NCBI RefSeq assembly: GCF_019884725.1 | Contig: NZ_CP082322.1 | Location: 1,240,001-1,304,000 of the forward strand | Length of the DNA: 64,000 nt | Direction of reading: 5' to 3' | Origin: Leucobacter tenebrionis | GTDB taxonomy: Bacteria; Actinomycetota; Actinomycetes; Actinomycetales; Microbacteriaceae | Part shown: positions 1 to 9,800 of the stretch, one piece after another | Layout of the letters: every line of letters starts with the position of its first letter | Position numbering within the stretch: position 1 is the first letter of the stretch | The notes under the pieces: generated by a model | The model's input: only the letters and a program-made list of their open reading frames with translations | Told to the model about the DNA's origin: nothing | Databases searched by the model: none | Translations under genes and position numbers: made by a program

Positions 1-647
1 ACGGCGACCACCCGCCCGCCCGCCGCCTCGAGTGCTTCTCGGCAGGCCAGCGCGGTTGCGCCGGTGGTGATCACGTCGTCCACCAGGATGATCTCCCGCC
101 CTCGCAGCACCGCGCGCCTAGCGCGTCTCACGGCGACCCGCCTCGCGTTCTCCGCGCGGTCCGCGACGCTGAGGCCGACCTGGCCTCGCCGCCCGCGGCC
201 GGCCCGCAGCGCGGCGACGCGCAGCACGCGGATCCCCTGCCCGCGCAGAGCCGCGGTCACCAGCAGGTCCACATGCCGATAGCCTCGGCGACGCTCTGAG
301 GAGCGACGCGACGGCGCCGTGACGACGACGGGAGCCGCGGGGCCCCGACAGCGGGCGAGCGCCTCGCGCAACGGGGTTCGCAGCTGCGCGCCCAGCTCGC
401 GGCCGAGCCCCACCCGGCCGCCGTGCTTGAAGGCGACGAGCGCCGCGCGCAGCGGGCCGTCGTAGACGCCCCTCGCGAAGCAGAGCACTCCGATATCGGG
501 CTGCAGCGGCTCGGATGGACGCCGCAGTTCGACCAGGCAGGGCAGGCAGCAATCGCGGTCGGCTTCGCCGCAGCTCACGCATGCCGTCGGCCAGAGCAGC
601 GCCAGGAGATCGAGGAGGGTCTCGGTGACTTTCGCGATGAGGGACAT
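1..647 (-). CDS. comF: ComF family phosphoribosyltransferase-like protein (3' end outside window)
   Basis: This reading frame starts at ATG 647 and stays open to the left window edge, so the C-terminus is missing. The N-terminus carries paired cysteines (CVSCG, then CCLPC), the zinc-ribbon part of ComF proteins. Near the edge is VDDVITTGAT, the PRPP-binding loop of the PRTase fold. Between them the protein has the ComF-like pattern AFKHGGR and RRRGYRHVD. ComF is needed for DNA uptake in competent bacteria; in actinobacteria its role is unproven. It lies 118 bases downstream of lpqB on the same strand, the same order (mtrA, mtrB, lpqB, comF) as in Mycobacterium, so it may be co-transcribed. 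Confidence 0.9.
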   Translation of the reverse strand, partial: MSLIAKVTETLLDLLALLWPTACVSCGEADRDCCLPCLVELRRPSEPLQPDIGVLCFARGVYDGPLRAALVAFKHGGRVGLGRELGAQLRTPLREALARCRGPAAPVVVTAPSRRSSERRRGYRHVDLLVTAALRGQGIRVLRVAALRAGRGRRGQVGLSVADRAENARRVAVRRARRAVLRGREIILVDDVITTGATALACREALEAAGGRVVA

Positions 648-765
648 ACTCAGATCCTGCATCCCGCGGGCGCCTCCGTCGGGCTCCCGGGGCGAATCTG
701 TGGAGAAGACGGCGGGATCCCCATGATCTCCCTCGTTGTGAGCGAAGTCCCCCCGTTTCGCCCCG

Positions 766-2466
766 CTACCCGCGTTTCGCGAGCAGGTCCACGTCCACGG
801 CCGAGCGCTGCCACCCGCCTGCCTGCGCCGAGAAGAGGTCGCCCTTCTCGCCGAGGACCCGCATCTGCGTGCCTCCGCCGCCGCCCGAGACGCGGGAGGC
901 GCCCGGCACCGATCCGCCCTGCTCCCCGCTGAGCTTGCCCGGTCCTCCGAGCGTCACCTTGCCCGCGCCGTCGACCCTGGTCAGCGCCACGAGGTTCTGC
1001 TGGCCGACCCAGTCGAGATCGACGGGGTCCCCGGGCGCCCACATCTGGATGTCGGCCTCCTCGGTCGTCGCCACGGGCACGCCGTTCTCATCGCGTATCA
1101 CCCCCGCTACGAGCACCTGCGAGCCGGTCTCCCCCGGTACGAGGGCCGCGATCCTCGCCCCCTCGGGCGATATCCTCACCGCCGCCGGACTCCTCCCGGC
1201 CAGCCACGGAGCGGGTACGGAGATCGACGAGCCGTCGGGCCCCCAGACCTGCAGCTGCTGCGCCGTCGCAGGCTGAACCGTCCACACGTAGTCGAACACG
1301 TCGACGCTCGGCTCGAGCAGCCCGTCGCGAGCGTCGACGAGCACCTGTCCGGAGTCGTCGATGCGCGTCACTCCCTCGTCGTTCAGCACGGCGGCCACCC
1401 CGCCGTCGAGGGAGAGGGACACCGCCTCGGGATGGAAGTCGGCGAGGGTGCCGGCGAAGCCCGTCGCCGGTTTGAATCCCCCGGCGATCAGCGACCCGAA
1501 CCTGCCGCCCCTCAGCACGGCGGGCTCATACACCTCGGTGAGCACGTGCGGCCCCTCGTCGTCATCCGGCACCTGCGCCTGCGCGCCGTCCACGTACAGG
1601 TCGACCCCGTTGACATCCGCCGCCGTCTGCAGGCTCATCCGCAGCTGCTGATAGGCCTCGGCGAGACCCGCTTGACCGCCCTGCAGCAGAGCCCCGCTGA
1701 GATCCACTCGCACGCGGCCGTCGTCGACGGGCACCGTGTTCGAGACGAGCGTCGTTCCCGACGGGAATCCGCTGTGCACCGACTCGCGCAGCCGCTCCGA
1801 CGGGCCCTCGAGCAGCGTGCGCACGATGGCGGTCGGCAGCGATGCCCGGTTGAGGAACCACCGGGTATCGGGCACGAGCATATCGCCGGGGCCCACGAAG
1901 TACAGCTGCCTGGCCGACCACGTGGAGGTGAACGTGGTGCTGTCGAGGATGATGCCGGCGGGAGCCGAGGCGATCCGCCATTCCCCCTCGACCCGGGTGA
2001 ACTCGAAGCGCATATCAGTGGACGGACCGGGCTGCACCGGCAGCATGACCCCGCGCGAATCGACCTTCGCGACCGCCGAGAGCGACAGGATCCCCGCGGT
2101 CTCGCCCTCCTCCTGGTACGGCCTGCTGCCGTCGTCGATGAGCACACCGAAGTGCGGATCCCACTGCTCCGCGTACTCCGGGGCGAGGAACTCCCGCGCC
2201 ACGGCGTAGTCGTCGGATCCCGACGAAGCCGCCTCGACGAACCCGCGCACGACATCCTTCTGGCTCGCACCGGGCGACGGACCCACCGGGATGTTCTGCC
2301 AGGGCTGATCCGCCTGTCTCAGATCCGTGAGCCCGGTCTGCACCGGCCCCGACGACGGGATCGCCGCGCAACCGCTCAGCAGCAGGGCCGCCGCGGTCAG
2401 CGCGACCGCCGGACGGGTCGCCCTCCGGCCGCCGCGCCCGCGCGCTCCGTTCCTCCGCTCGCTCAT
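766..2466 (-). CDS. lpqB: Lipoprotein LpqB, partner of MtrAB
   Basis: A 566-residue exported lipoprotein. The first 35 residues form a signal peptide with an arginine-rich start and the lipobox LLSGC, so the protein should be cut and lipidated at that Cys and anchored on the outer face of the membrane. The middle region (about 220-330) fits the GerMN domain, and the C-terminal part is the beta-propeller-like LpqB domain. In Mycobacterium LpqB binds the extracellular part of MtrB and tunes its signalling. Its ATG overlaps the mtrB stop codon (ATGA), so the two are translationally coupled. Length matches the family. Confidence 0.95.
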   Translation of the reverse strand: MSERRNGARGRGGRRATRPAVALTAAALLLSGCAAIPSSGPVQTGLTDLRQADQPWQNIPVGPSPGASQKDVVRGFVEAASSGSDDYAVAREFLAPEYAEQWDPHFGVLIDDGSRPYQEEGETAGILSLSAVAKVDSRGVMLPVQPGPSTDMRFEFTRVEGEWRIASAPAGIILDSTTFTSTWSARQLYFVGPGDMLVPDTRWFLNRASLPTAIVRTLLEGPSERLRESVHSGFPSGTTLVSNTVPVDDGRVRVDLSGALLQGGQAGLAEAYQQLRMSLQTAADVNGVDLYVDGAQAQVPDDDEGPHVLTEVYEPAVLRGGRFGSLIAGGFKPATGFAGTLADFHPEAVSLSLDGGVAAVLNDEGVTRIDDSGQVLVDARDGLLEPSVDVFDYVWTVQPATAQQLQVWGPDGSSISVPAPWLAGRSPAAVRISPEGARIAALVPGETGSQVLVAGVIRDENGVPVATTEEADIQMWAPGDPVDLDWVGQQNLVALTRVDGAGKVTLGGPGKLSGEQGGSVPGASRVSGGGGGTQMRVLGEKGDLFSAQAGGWQRSAVDVDLLAKRG

Positions 2467-4187
2467 CGTCTGCCCCTTCGAATACGCCTGCCCGGTCGGC
2501 GCAGCCAGCCACCGGTCTTCTGCGGGTCGCCCGCCTCGGGCTCGACGTCATCGGGAACGAGCGGCAGCGGCGACATGAAGCTCTCGATCGCTTCCCCCCT
2601 CGGCAGGGTGAGCCGGAAGTTGGATCCCTCGCCGGGCCGCGACCAGACCTCCAGGATGCCGCCGTGCACAGCGGCGTCCTCCTGCGCGATCGCGAGTCCG
2701 AGCCCCGTGCCGCCGAGCGTGCGCTTGCGAGAGGGATCCGCGCGCCAGAAGCGGTCGAAGACGTGCTCGACGTCTTCAGGCTTCATGCCGACGCCCCAGT
2801 CGCGCACCGCGACCGATATGGCTGCGGCGTTGGAGTCGATGGTCACCACGATCGGCTGCCCCTCGCCGTGCTCGATCGCGTTGCCGACGAGGTTCGAGAC
2901 GATGCGACGGATCCGACGGGCATCGACGTCGACCGGTGCGTACCCTCCGAGGGGGCGCACCTCGATGAGGCTCTCCGAGAGCGGTTGCAGGCCGTCGACG
3001 ACCTCGTGCACGAGCGAGACGAGATTCGTGGGCTCGGTGTCGAGGGTGACCCTGCCCGCGTCGTAGCGGGAGATCTCGAGCAGGTCGCCGAGCAGCGATT
3101 CGAAGCGCTCCACCTGCGTTCCGAGCACCTCGACGGCGCGCTGCTGGCCCGGCGCGAGCTCCTCCGAGCTGCCCTGCAGCACCTCGCTCGCGAGCCTGAT
3201 CGTGGTGAGGGGGGTGCGCAGCTCGTGCGAGACGTCCGAGACGAAGCGCTGCTGCATCTCCGAGAGGAGGTCGAGCTCGTGGATGCGGGCCTGCAGCGTG
3301 TCGGCCATGTCGTTGAAGCCCTCGGAGAGCGCGTCGAAGTGCTCGTCGTTCTGCGAGGGCATGCGGGCGTCGTTCTCGCCCCCCGCCAGTCGCCGGCTGG
3401 TATCGGCGGCGGCGCGGATCGGGCGGAATACGATGCGCGACATGATCCACACGAGGATGCCGATGAACGCCATCATCGCGGCCGCGGTGATCAGCAGGGT
3501 GCGCTGCACGAAGCTCAGCGTGTCCTGCGTATCCGCGAGGTTGTATCCGATGAAGAGATCGTAATTGCCCGCGGTACCCGGGAAGACCAGGGTGGAGCCG
3601 ACGACGATGCCCGGGGGCTGCGAGCCGTCCTCCGTCTGGAACGTCACCGCCTGCCAGTGCTGCGGGGTGTCGCGATCGAGCGCCGCCCGGCTCAGTTCCG
3701 TGCTCACCGCGTCCTGCAGCATCACGCTCGTCACACCCGCCTGCGGCGCCACCGGGTCGGCCGGCTGCCCGGCCTGACGGCGCAGGTAGACGAGCTGGCT
3801 CGCCGAGGTGTCTTGCACGGTGCGGCGCACGGACAGGGCGAGCTGGCTGAGCCCGCCCCCGTCCGAAGTGTCCCACGCGTCGATCTGCCGCTGCGCCGCG
3901 AGCGTGGCGCGCGCCGAATCCTGCAGCGCCTGATCCCGGCGCGACGAGTAGAGGTCGTCGCTGATGCTCGTGAGGATGAACACGCCGGCGATGAGGATCA
4001 TGAACCCCGTCACCATGCCCGTGATGGTCATGGTACGCAGCATCAACGAGCGCTGCCAGCGCCTGCGGAAGGGGCCGAGCACCGGCTGAGTGAGCCTGAT
4101 CCAGCTCAGTCGAAGACGTCGCAGCGCGATCCCCGGCCGCGTTCTGCCCCGGTGCGATCGGTCGGGCTGCGATCGGCTGGTGGGCAC
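2463..4187 (-). CDS. mtrB: Sensor histidine kinase MtrB
   Basis: Start chosen at GTG 4187, just downstream of the mtrA stop, with a GGAG 6 bases before it; a longer frame running back into mtrA is spurious. The 574-residue product has a first membrane helix near residues 50-75 (GMVTGFMILIAGVF), a roughly 150-residue extracellular loop, a second helix (LLITAAAMMAFIGILVWI), a HAMP linker, the HisKA box FVSDVSHELRTPL with the phospho-acceptor His, and an HATPase domain with N, G1 (DWGVGM) and G2 (GGTGLGLAI) boxes. It phosphorylates MtrA and controls cell-wall and division genes in actinobacteria. Operon mtrA-mtrB-lpqB. Confidence 0.96.
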   Translation of the reverse strand: MPTSRSQPDRSHRGRTRPGIALRRLRLSWIRLTQPVLGPFRRRWQRSLMLRTMTITGMVTGFMILIAGVFILTSISDDLYSSRRDQALQDSARATLAAQRQIDAWDTSDGGGLSQLALSVRRTVQDTSASQLVYLRRQAGQPADPVAPQAGVTSVMLQDAVSTELSRAALDRDTPQHWQAVTFQTEDGSQPPGIVVGSTLVFPGTAGNYDLFIGYNLADTQDTLSFVQRTLLITAAAMMAFIGILVWIMSRIVFRPIRAAADTSRRLAGGENDARMPSQNDEHFDALSEGFNDMADTLQARIHELDLLSEMQQRFVSDVSHELRTPLTTIRLASEVLQGSSEELAPGQQRAVEVLGTQVERFESLLGDLLEISRYDAGRVTLDTEPTNLVSLVHEVVDGLQPLSESLIEVRPLGGYAPVDVDARRIRRIVSNLVGNAIEHGEGQPIVVTIDSNAAAISVAVRDWGVGMKPEDVEHVFDRFWRADPSRKRTLGGTGLGLAIAQEDAAVHGGILEVWSRPGEGSNFRLTLPRGEAIESFMSPLPLVPDDVEPEAGDPQKTGGWLRRPGRRIRRGRR

Positions 4188-4195
4188 GGGAGCTC

Positions 4196-4888
4196 CTACT
4201 CGACGGGCGCGCCCGCGCGATAGCCGACACCGCGCACGGTCGTGATGATGGTCGGGTGATCGGGATCCTGCTCGACCTTCGCCCGCAGGCGCTGCACGTG
4301 CACGTTGACGAGCCTCGTGTCGGCCTTGTACTGGTAGCCCCACACCTTCTCGAGCAGCACCTCGCGGGTGAACACCTGCTGGGGCTTGCGGGCGAGGATC
4401 ACCAGCAGGTCGAACTCGAGCGGCGTGAGCGGGATCGACTGCGATCCCCGCCGCACCTCGTGCGCGGAGACGTCGATCGTGAGGTCGCCGATGCGGAGGG
4501 TCTCGGCCGCATCCTGCTGCGGGTCTCGCAGGCGGGCGCGGATCCTCGCGATCAGCTCAGCCGGGTTGAACGGCTTGACCACGTAGTCGTCGGCCCCGGC
4601 TTCGAGGCCGCGCACCACGTCGCGCGTGTCGGTGCGGGCCGTGAGCATGATGATGGGGGTGCCCGAGTCCGCCCGGATCCGCTCGGCGACCTCGATGCCG
4701 TCGAGCCCCGGCAGCATCACGTCGAGCAGTACCAGGTCGGGCCGCATCTCGCGGAACTTCTCGACCGCCTCGGCACCGTCGACCGAAAACTCCGTGACGA
4801 ATCCCTCGCCCTGCAGCACCATGCCGAGCATCTCGGCGAGTGCCCTGTCATCGTCAACCACCAGGATGCGCGCGCTCATATTCTCCAT
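4196..4888 (-). CDS. mtrA: Response regulator MtrA (OmpR family)
   Basis: A 230-residue OmpR-type regulator. The receiver has the acidic pair VVDDD near residue 10, phospho-acceptor Asp in LVLLDVMLPG, Thr in MLTAR and Lys in VVKPF. The C-terminal winged helix has LTPLEFDLLVILARKP and VHVQRLRAKVE. It closely follows Mycobacterium MtrA, including the MENM/MDTM N-terminus, which favours the first ATG. A CATAAT lies 7 bases before the second ATG (4879), which would suit a leaderless transcript starting there, so the start is open by three codons. It regulates envelope and replication genes with MtrB. Confidence 0.96.
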   Translation of the reverse strand: MENMSARILVVDDDRALAEMLGMVLQGEGFVTEFSVDGAEAVEKFREMRPDLVLLDVMLPGLDGIEVAERIRADSGTPIIMLTARTDTRDVVRGLEAGADDYVVKPFNPAELIARIRARLRDPQQDAAETLRIGDLTIDVSAHEVRRGSQSIPLTPLEFDLLVILARKPQQVFTREVLLEKVWGYQYKADTRLVNVHVQRLRAKVEQDPDHPTIITTVRGVGYRAGAPVE

Positions 4889-4936
4889 TATGGTCGCTTC
4901 CGCTGGGGCACGGTGGATTGAAACGACACTTGCGGA

Positions 4937-5374
4937 TCAATAGTGCTCGAAGCGGCCCGGCAGCAGCTCCCACGGCTCGCGCCCGAGGTACTCGCACACC
5001 GCCAGGTAGACGCAGTGCTCGACGAAATAGCGGCGGTGCTCCTCGTCATCGACGTGCAGGCCGCGTGCGCGCTGGATGGGCATGCGGAACATCATGATCG
5101 TGCGCGCCTGCCTGTCGATCGAGTAGAAGAGCGGGAGACGGCTCTCCCCTCGCCCGGAGGGCGCCGTCTGGAAGCCGATCTGGACGTTGCGCAGTTCGTC
5201 CGGGAAGTGCGACTGCAGCAGTTCGACCGCACCCCTGGCGTAGATCTCGAAGCGCAGCACCCTGGCGTTCGGGTCGGGCAGCCCCGGCCCCGTGAGCGAG
5301 GACCGCATGGGCCGCCGGCCGTGCCGTCGATTCGCCCGCGCTGGGGCTGTGGGCTTGCGCTCGCGACGGAACAT
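4937..5374 (-). CDS. Metallopeptidase-family (DUF1025-like) protein, Rv3259 type
   Basis: A 145-residue protein with a basic first 25 residues. The stretches RTIMMFRMPIQRA and YLGREPWELLP match the corresponding segments of the actinobacterial zincin-like family that includes Rv3259. The zinc motif HExxH of the classical family is absent; the helix where it should lie reads FVEHCVYLAVCEYLG. So the fold is probably shared but peptidase activity is doubtful. It lies between mtrA and the DUF5719 gene on the same strand, and its neighbourhood (whiB2, glycosyltransferase) is also seen near Rv3259. A TAGACT box lies 6 bases before the ATG. Function unknown. Confidence 0.8.
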   Translation of the reverse strand: MFRRERKPTAPARANRRHGRRPMRSSLTGPGLPDPNARVLRFEIYARGAVELLQSHFPDELRNVQIGFQTAPSGRGESRLPLFYSIDRQARTIMMFRMPIQRARGLHVDDEEHRRYFVEHCVYLAVCEYLGREPWELLPGRFEHY

Positions 5375-5435
5375 GCGTCCAGTCTACGCGGGCGCCGCCG
5401 GCCGAGCCTCGACCGGCTCAGCCGGAGCATCGTCC

Positions 5436-6833
5436 CTACCGCGTGTAGACCGTGATCTCCCCGTCGCGCGGATCGGGGGCCAGGATCGGGTAGCCGGCCA
5501 CCGCGCCGTCGCGCACGTACCGCACGCCGGCGTGGACCGGAGCCGAACTGGTGATCACCGCGTTCTGGGGGGCGCGCACGACGGCAGCCGCTCCAGCCTC
5601 GATGGTCTGCTCGTGCGGTTCGCCCTTGCCGTCGGCGCTCTCGACCGTTACCCGGGCCTCTTCCCCGCCGGGGTTCACCACGATCAGCTCGCCGCCGCCG
5701 ACCACCGCCGCCGCCGCGGGGATGTCGGCCGTCGTCGCGGGAGCCGGGGCGAACCACTCGTAGTCGTGGCCGTCGCTGTCGGTCACCGAGCCGAGCGCTC
5801 CGGCGATGATCGGCACGTCCGCCTCGACGATCACGGCCTGTGCGTCCTCCGGCCACCGGGGTATCGACAGCTCGCCGACAGCGGAGGCGGCGAGCTCGAT
5901 GTCGCCCAGGTCGGTGCTCTTCCCGTGCTCGTCTACGGCCCGCACGTGGGCGCTAGCCTCCTCGCCCGCCGGCGCGAGTGCTCGGACGACCACCGGGGTG
6001 TCGTCGTTCTCCCCCGAGTCGCTCGGGCCGTGCCCGTGGTCACTGCGGTTGAGGACTCCCGGGATCACCAGGGCGGTCGCCGGTTCGACCTGCCGATCGA
6101 CCGACGACACCGCGAACGGCGAGATCCCCTCCGTCTGACCGACGCCCATGCTGGCCGTGACCGGCGCGCCGGTGCTGACCACGCGCACCGCGAGGCGCTC
6201 GCGCTCGGGCGCGTAGCCGTTGAGCGACACGGTCTGGTCGGTGCCGGGCGCGACGAGCACTCCCGCCGTCTGCACGGAGTCGACCGGGCCGGACTCGTCG
6301 TAGACGCCGATCAGCACCGTCGCCGGCACCGTGCCCGGATTGCCGAGGCTGAGCGTGGTCGAGACGCCGAGGGAGGTCGCACCGCCGATCAGCCACTGCT
6401 CGTTCAGGGGCTCGGCGCACGAACTCGCGACCGCACCGCTCAGACTCTCGGTGCTCACCGCCTGCACCTGAGCGGCGGCCAGCGGCTCGGAGACCGGCGA
6501 GGTCAGCACCGCGGGCAGGGAATCGCCGCCCTCGGGGCGTTCGAGATGCGTGTTCTCCGCCGCGGTACCCGAGACGGCCACCGTCGGGGACCCCGTGGGG
6601 ATCGCCACGGCCGGGCGAGCGGGATCGGCTCCGAGCTCGGAGAAGGGCCCGGCGCAGACGAGGCTGCGCGCCGTGTTCTGCGTGCTGTCGACGGTCACCG
6701 CGATCGGCTCCTGCTCGACGGCGGGCAGCTCGGTCTGGCCCAGCAGCACCACGGCCGCGGCGCACACGCCGACTACGGCGAGGCCCGTCGCGGCGCGGGC
6801 TCCGCCGCGCAGCGCACTGGAACGCTTGCTCAT
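5436..6833 (-). CDS. DUF5719 family membrane-anchored protein
   Basis: 465 residues. One N-terminal membrane helix (about residues 15-32, GLAVVGVCAAAVVLLG) with a basic cytoplasmic start; the rest is predicted to lie outside the cell and to be rich in beta strands, Val, Ala and Gly. It is recognised from its position and its repeated carbohydrate-binding-like beta segments as the DUF5719 protein that follows a large glycosyltransferase in many actinobacteria. Its ATG overlaps the glycosyltransferase stop (ATGA), so the two are coupled and probably work together on an envelope glycan. No catalytic motif seen; function unknown. Confidence 0.8.
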   Translation of the reverse strand: MSKRSSALRGGARAATGLAVVGVCAAAVVLLGQTELPAVEQEPIAVTVDSTQNTARSLVCAGPFSELGADPARPAVAIPTGSPTVAVSGTAAENTHLERPEGGDSLPAVLTSPVSEPLAAAQVQAVSTESLSGAVASSCAEPLNEQWLIGGATSLGVSTTLSLGNPGTVPATVLIGVYDESGPVDSVQTAGVLVAPGTDQTVSLNGYAPERERLAVRVVSTGAPVTASMGVGQTEGISPFAVSSVDRQVEPATALVIPGVLNRSDHGHGPSDSGENDDTPVVVRALAPAGEEASAHVRAVDEHGKSTDLGDIELAASAVGELSIPRWPEDAQAVIVEADVPIIAGALGSVTDSDGHDYEWFAPAPATTADIPAAAAVVGGGELIVVNPGGEEARVTVESADGKGEPHEQTIEAGAAAVVRAPQNAVITSSAPVHAGVRYVRDGAVAGYPILAPDPRDGEITVYTR

Positions 6834-9800
6834 CGCTCGCCTCCGTTCTCGGGGTGCTCGGCCCGGGTGCTCTCGTCGGGAGCGTCGGGGTTCTCGGGAG
6901 CGTCCGGGGTTTCGCTCGCGGCCTCGGGATCAGGATCGTCGCCGGCGGTCTCGGGATCGGGATCCTCGATCGCAGCCCCGGAGTCAGGATCGTCGCCGGT
7001 CGGCTCCACGACTGGCCCGCCGTCGGCGAGCTCGGGCTCCGGTCCGGTCTCCGGATCCTCCGCGACGGGCGCGGCATCGACGATCGCCGCCTCCGCCGCA
7101 TCCTGCGCTTCCGGCGTGTCCGTATCTTCCGGCGCCTCCGTATCCTCCGGCGCGTCCGTCTGGTCCTCCGGCGCGTCCGCGACGAGTTCCTGTGACGGGA
7201 CCGTGGCTGCACCCGCGACCGCACCCGATGCGACCCTGGCACGCGCCTTCTTCGCGGCCCGACGGTTCGGCCGCTTCCTCCGCTCGGGCCGGTAGGTCAC
7301 CTCGCCGGTCGGCAGCGCGAGCAGCAGCACGCCGAGCAGCACGACCAGCTGGATCCCCCAGATCGTCTGACCCGTCAGCGAGGTGCCGCCGACCCGGGTC
7401 GCCGCATCGCCCTCGGGCTCCGTGATCGTCTCGGGATCGACGACTCGCCACAGCAGCCCCTGCTCCGTGAGCCCCGCGCTCGCCAGGGACGCGTGCTGAT
7501 CGAACACGCGCTGCAGCTCCGCGCGTTCGAGATCGCTGCCGCCCTCGACGAGCAGCACGAAGCCGATCCCCTCGGCCTGCAGGTCCTCGCGGATATCCGG
7601 GCCGCCGACGCTCGCGAGGCCGCCGACCAGGGCGGCGAGGCGCTGGTCCTCCGCCGTCTCGTGGGGCGAGCCGAGCGCCGAGCGAATGCGATCCAGACGC
7701 AGTCCGCTGCCCGTCACCAGTTCGGCCCGCACGCTGTGCGCGGCCTCGGGCGTGAGCACGAGCGTGCGGACGCCGGGGTCGCTCTCGCCCGCGGCCTGCA
7801 CGAGTGCCGGCATCTGCGCGCTGGCTGGAACGAACGGCACACGATTGAGCAGCAGGTTTCCTGCGACCGGAACGACCGCGATCAGCGCCGCGGTGAGGCC
7901 CACCGCGACCACGGGGGCCGCGCCGCGCTGCAGCGTGGTCGCTCCCACCGCCGCGAGGCTCAGCACCGCGATCCAGTACACCGCGAGACCTGACCCGGTC
8001 CACACCGCGACGCTCTGATCCCCGGTCACCGCGAGGTGGAGCTGCGCGGCGAGGATCGCGGTGGCCATGCCGAGCCCGCCGAGCACCGCGTTCAGCAGCG
8101 TGACGGCCACCCGCCCGGTGAAGAGTCCGAGCAGGGCCAGCAGCGCGATCGGGGCCATGAGCACGCCCACCAGCAGTGTCGCCGGCGGGCCGCCGAGGCC
8201 GATCCCCTCGAGAATGCCGCCCCAGCCCTCGAGGCCGAACTCGGGGAAGCCGAGCAGCAGGTGCCAGGTCGTTCCCGCATCGAACGGTGCGACCACACCC
8301 GGGTCGCGCAGCAGGTCGAGCGGCCGGCCGTTCGTGAGGGCGTAGACGGCCTTCGGCGCGAACAGCACCGCCGGCATGAGCGCCGTGGTGAGCACGCGCG
8401 CAGCCCCCCTGAGCGTGGTGAAGAGGCCCACCACCAGCAGCACGATCGCGGCGGGGATCAGGATCGGCGCGGCCGCGAGCGCCACGGCCGCGAGCAGCGA
8501 CGCCGTGCCCGCCCAGCTCCACGACTCGCGGCAGCGGGTCGCCGCGAGCAGCAGCCAGGGCAGCACGATCGTGAGCACCAGCGTCGGCAGCCGCCCGGCG
8601 TCGAGGGATCCCAGCAGCACCGGGCTCAGGGCGAAGCCGAGGCTCAGCAGCACGCGGGCAGCGCGCGACTCGGTGAGCTGCGCCGCCCAGATCCAGCCCC
8701 CGAGCGCCGTGAGCGGGATCGCCGCGATCATGAGCAGCACGAGCGCGTGCGAGGGATTCCAGAACGTCAGCGTGCCGAGCAGCGCCAGCACCCAGGTGAA
8801 CGGGTCGGCGGGCACCCCGCCGAGCGGGCGGGTATTCCACCACAGCTGGTCGATGGGGCTCAGCGGGGCGAGCCCGCCGCCCGCGAGACTCGTCTGCGGG
8901 AACGCCCACCAGGTGAGCGCGATCGCCGCCACGGCCGCCGCGGCCAGCACCGCGAGGCCTCCGCTCGAGATGAAGTGCAGCTCCCTCCGCTGCCGTCCCG
9001 ATGACGCGAGGATCGCCTCGCGATCGATCATGCGGGCCGTGCGCACGCTCTTCGGGTCGATGCGCAGCTGCCGGATCGCGGGCCATCCCGCCGTGGAGTG
9101 CTTGCGGATCCGCCGTCGGGAGGCGATGATCGCGTGAGGCTTGAAGAACACCGTGAAGGCCGCCGCGAACTCGCCGATCATGAATCCCGGTTGCTCGCGG
9201 ATCAGCGCCCAGAGCACTCGCAGCACGGCGTAGATCGGCAGCCCGAGCCACTCGAAGAAGGCGACGGGGGCCGGCGCGTACGAGATCCGCCGATGCAGCT
9301 GCGCGGTGCGCGCCTGCCGGTGCGCGGTGCGCAGTAGGGAGCGACGGCGGTCGATGTGGGGGCCCGCGACGCCGCTCTGGGCGAAGCGCACCCGTGAGGC
9401 GGGGGCGACCTCGACCCGGTGCCCGGCCAGCCGGGCGCGCACGCAGAAGTCGAGGCCGTCGTCGTAGATCGGCAGGGCGGGATCGAAGCCTCCGAGCTCG
9501 TCCCAGACGTCGCGACGCACGAGCATTCCGACGGGGCCCACACCCAGCACGTCCTGCATGTGGTCGTACTGCTGCTGATCGAGCTCCTGCCGGCGCAGCG
9601 TCCACCGCGAGCCGTAGCGGGTGAGGCTCTGGCCGAGCTCGATGATGCGCTCCGGGTGATCCCAGTCGACCAGCTTCGGGCCGGCGACCACCACCGACGG
9701 GGCGCGCTGCACACTGCTGAGGATGTGCTCGAGCGCTTCGGGCTCGGGGCAGGCGTCCTCGCTGAGCAGCCAGATCCAATCCTCGATCTCCGGATCGACC

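Noticed and set aside
4188-4343. An earlier ATG for mtrB at 4343
   Set aside because: It lies inside mtrA in another frame and its translation has no MtrB-like sequence; GTG 4187 has a good ribosome site.
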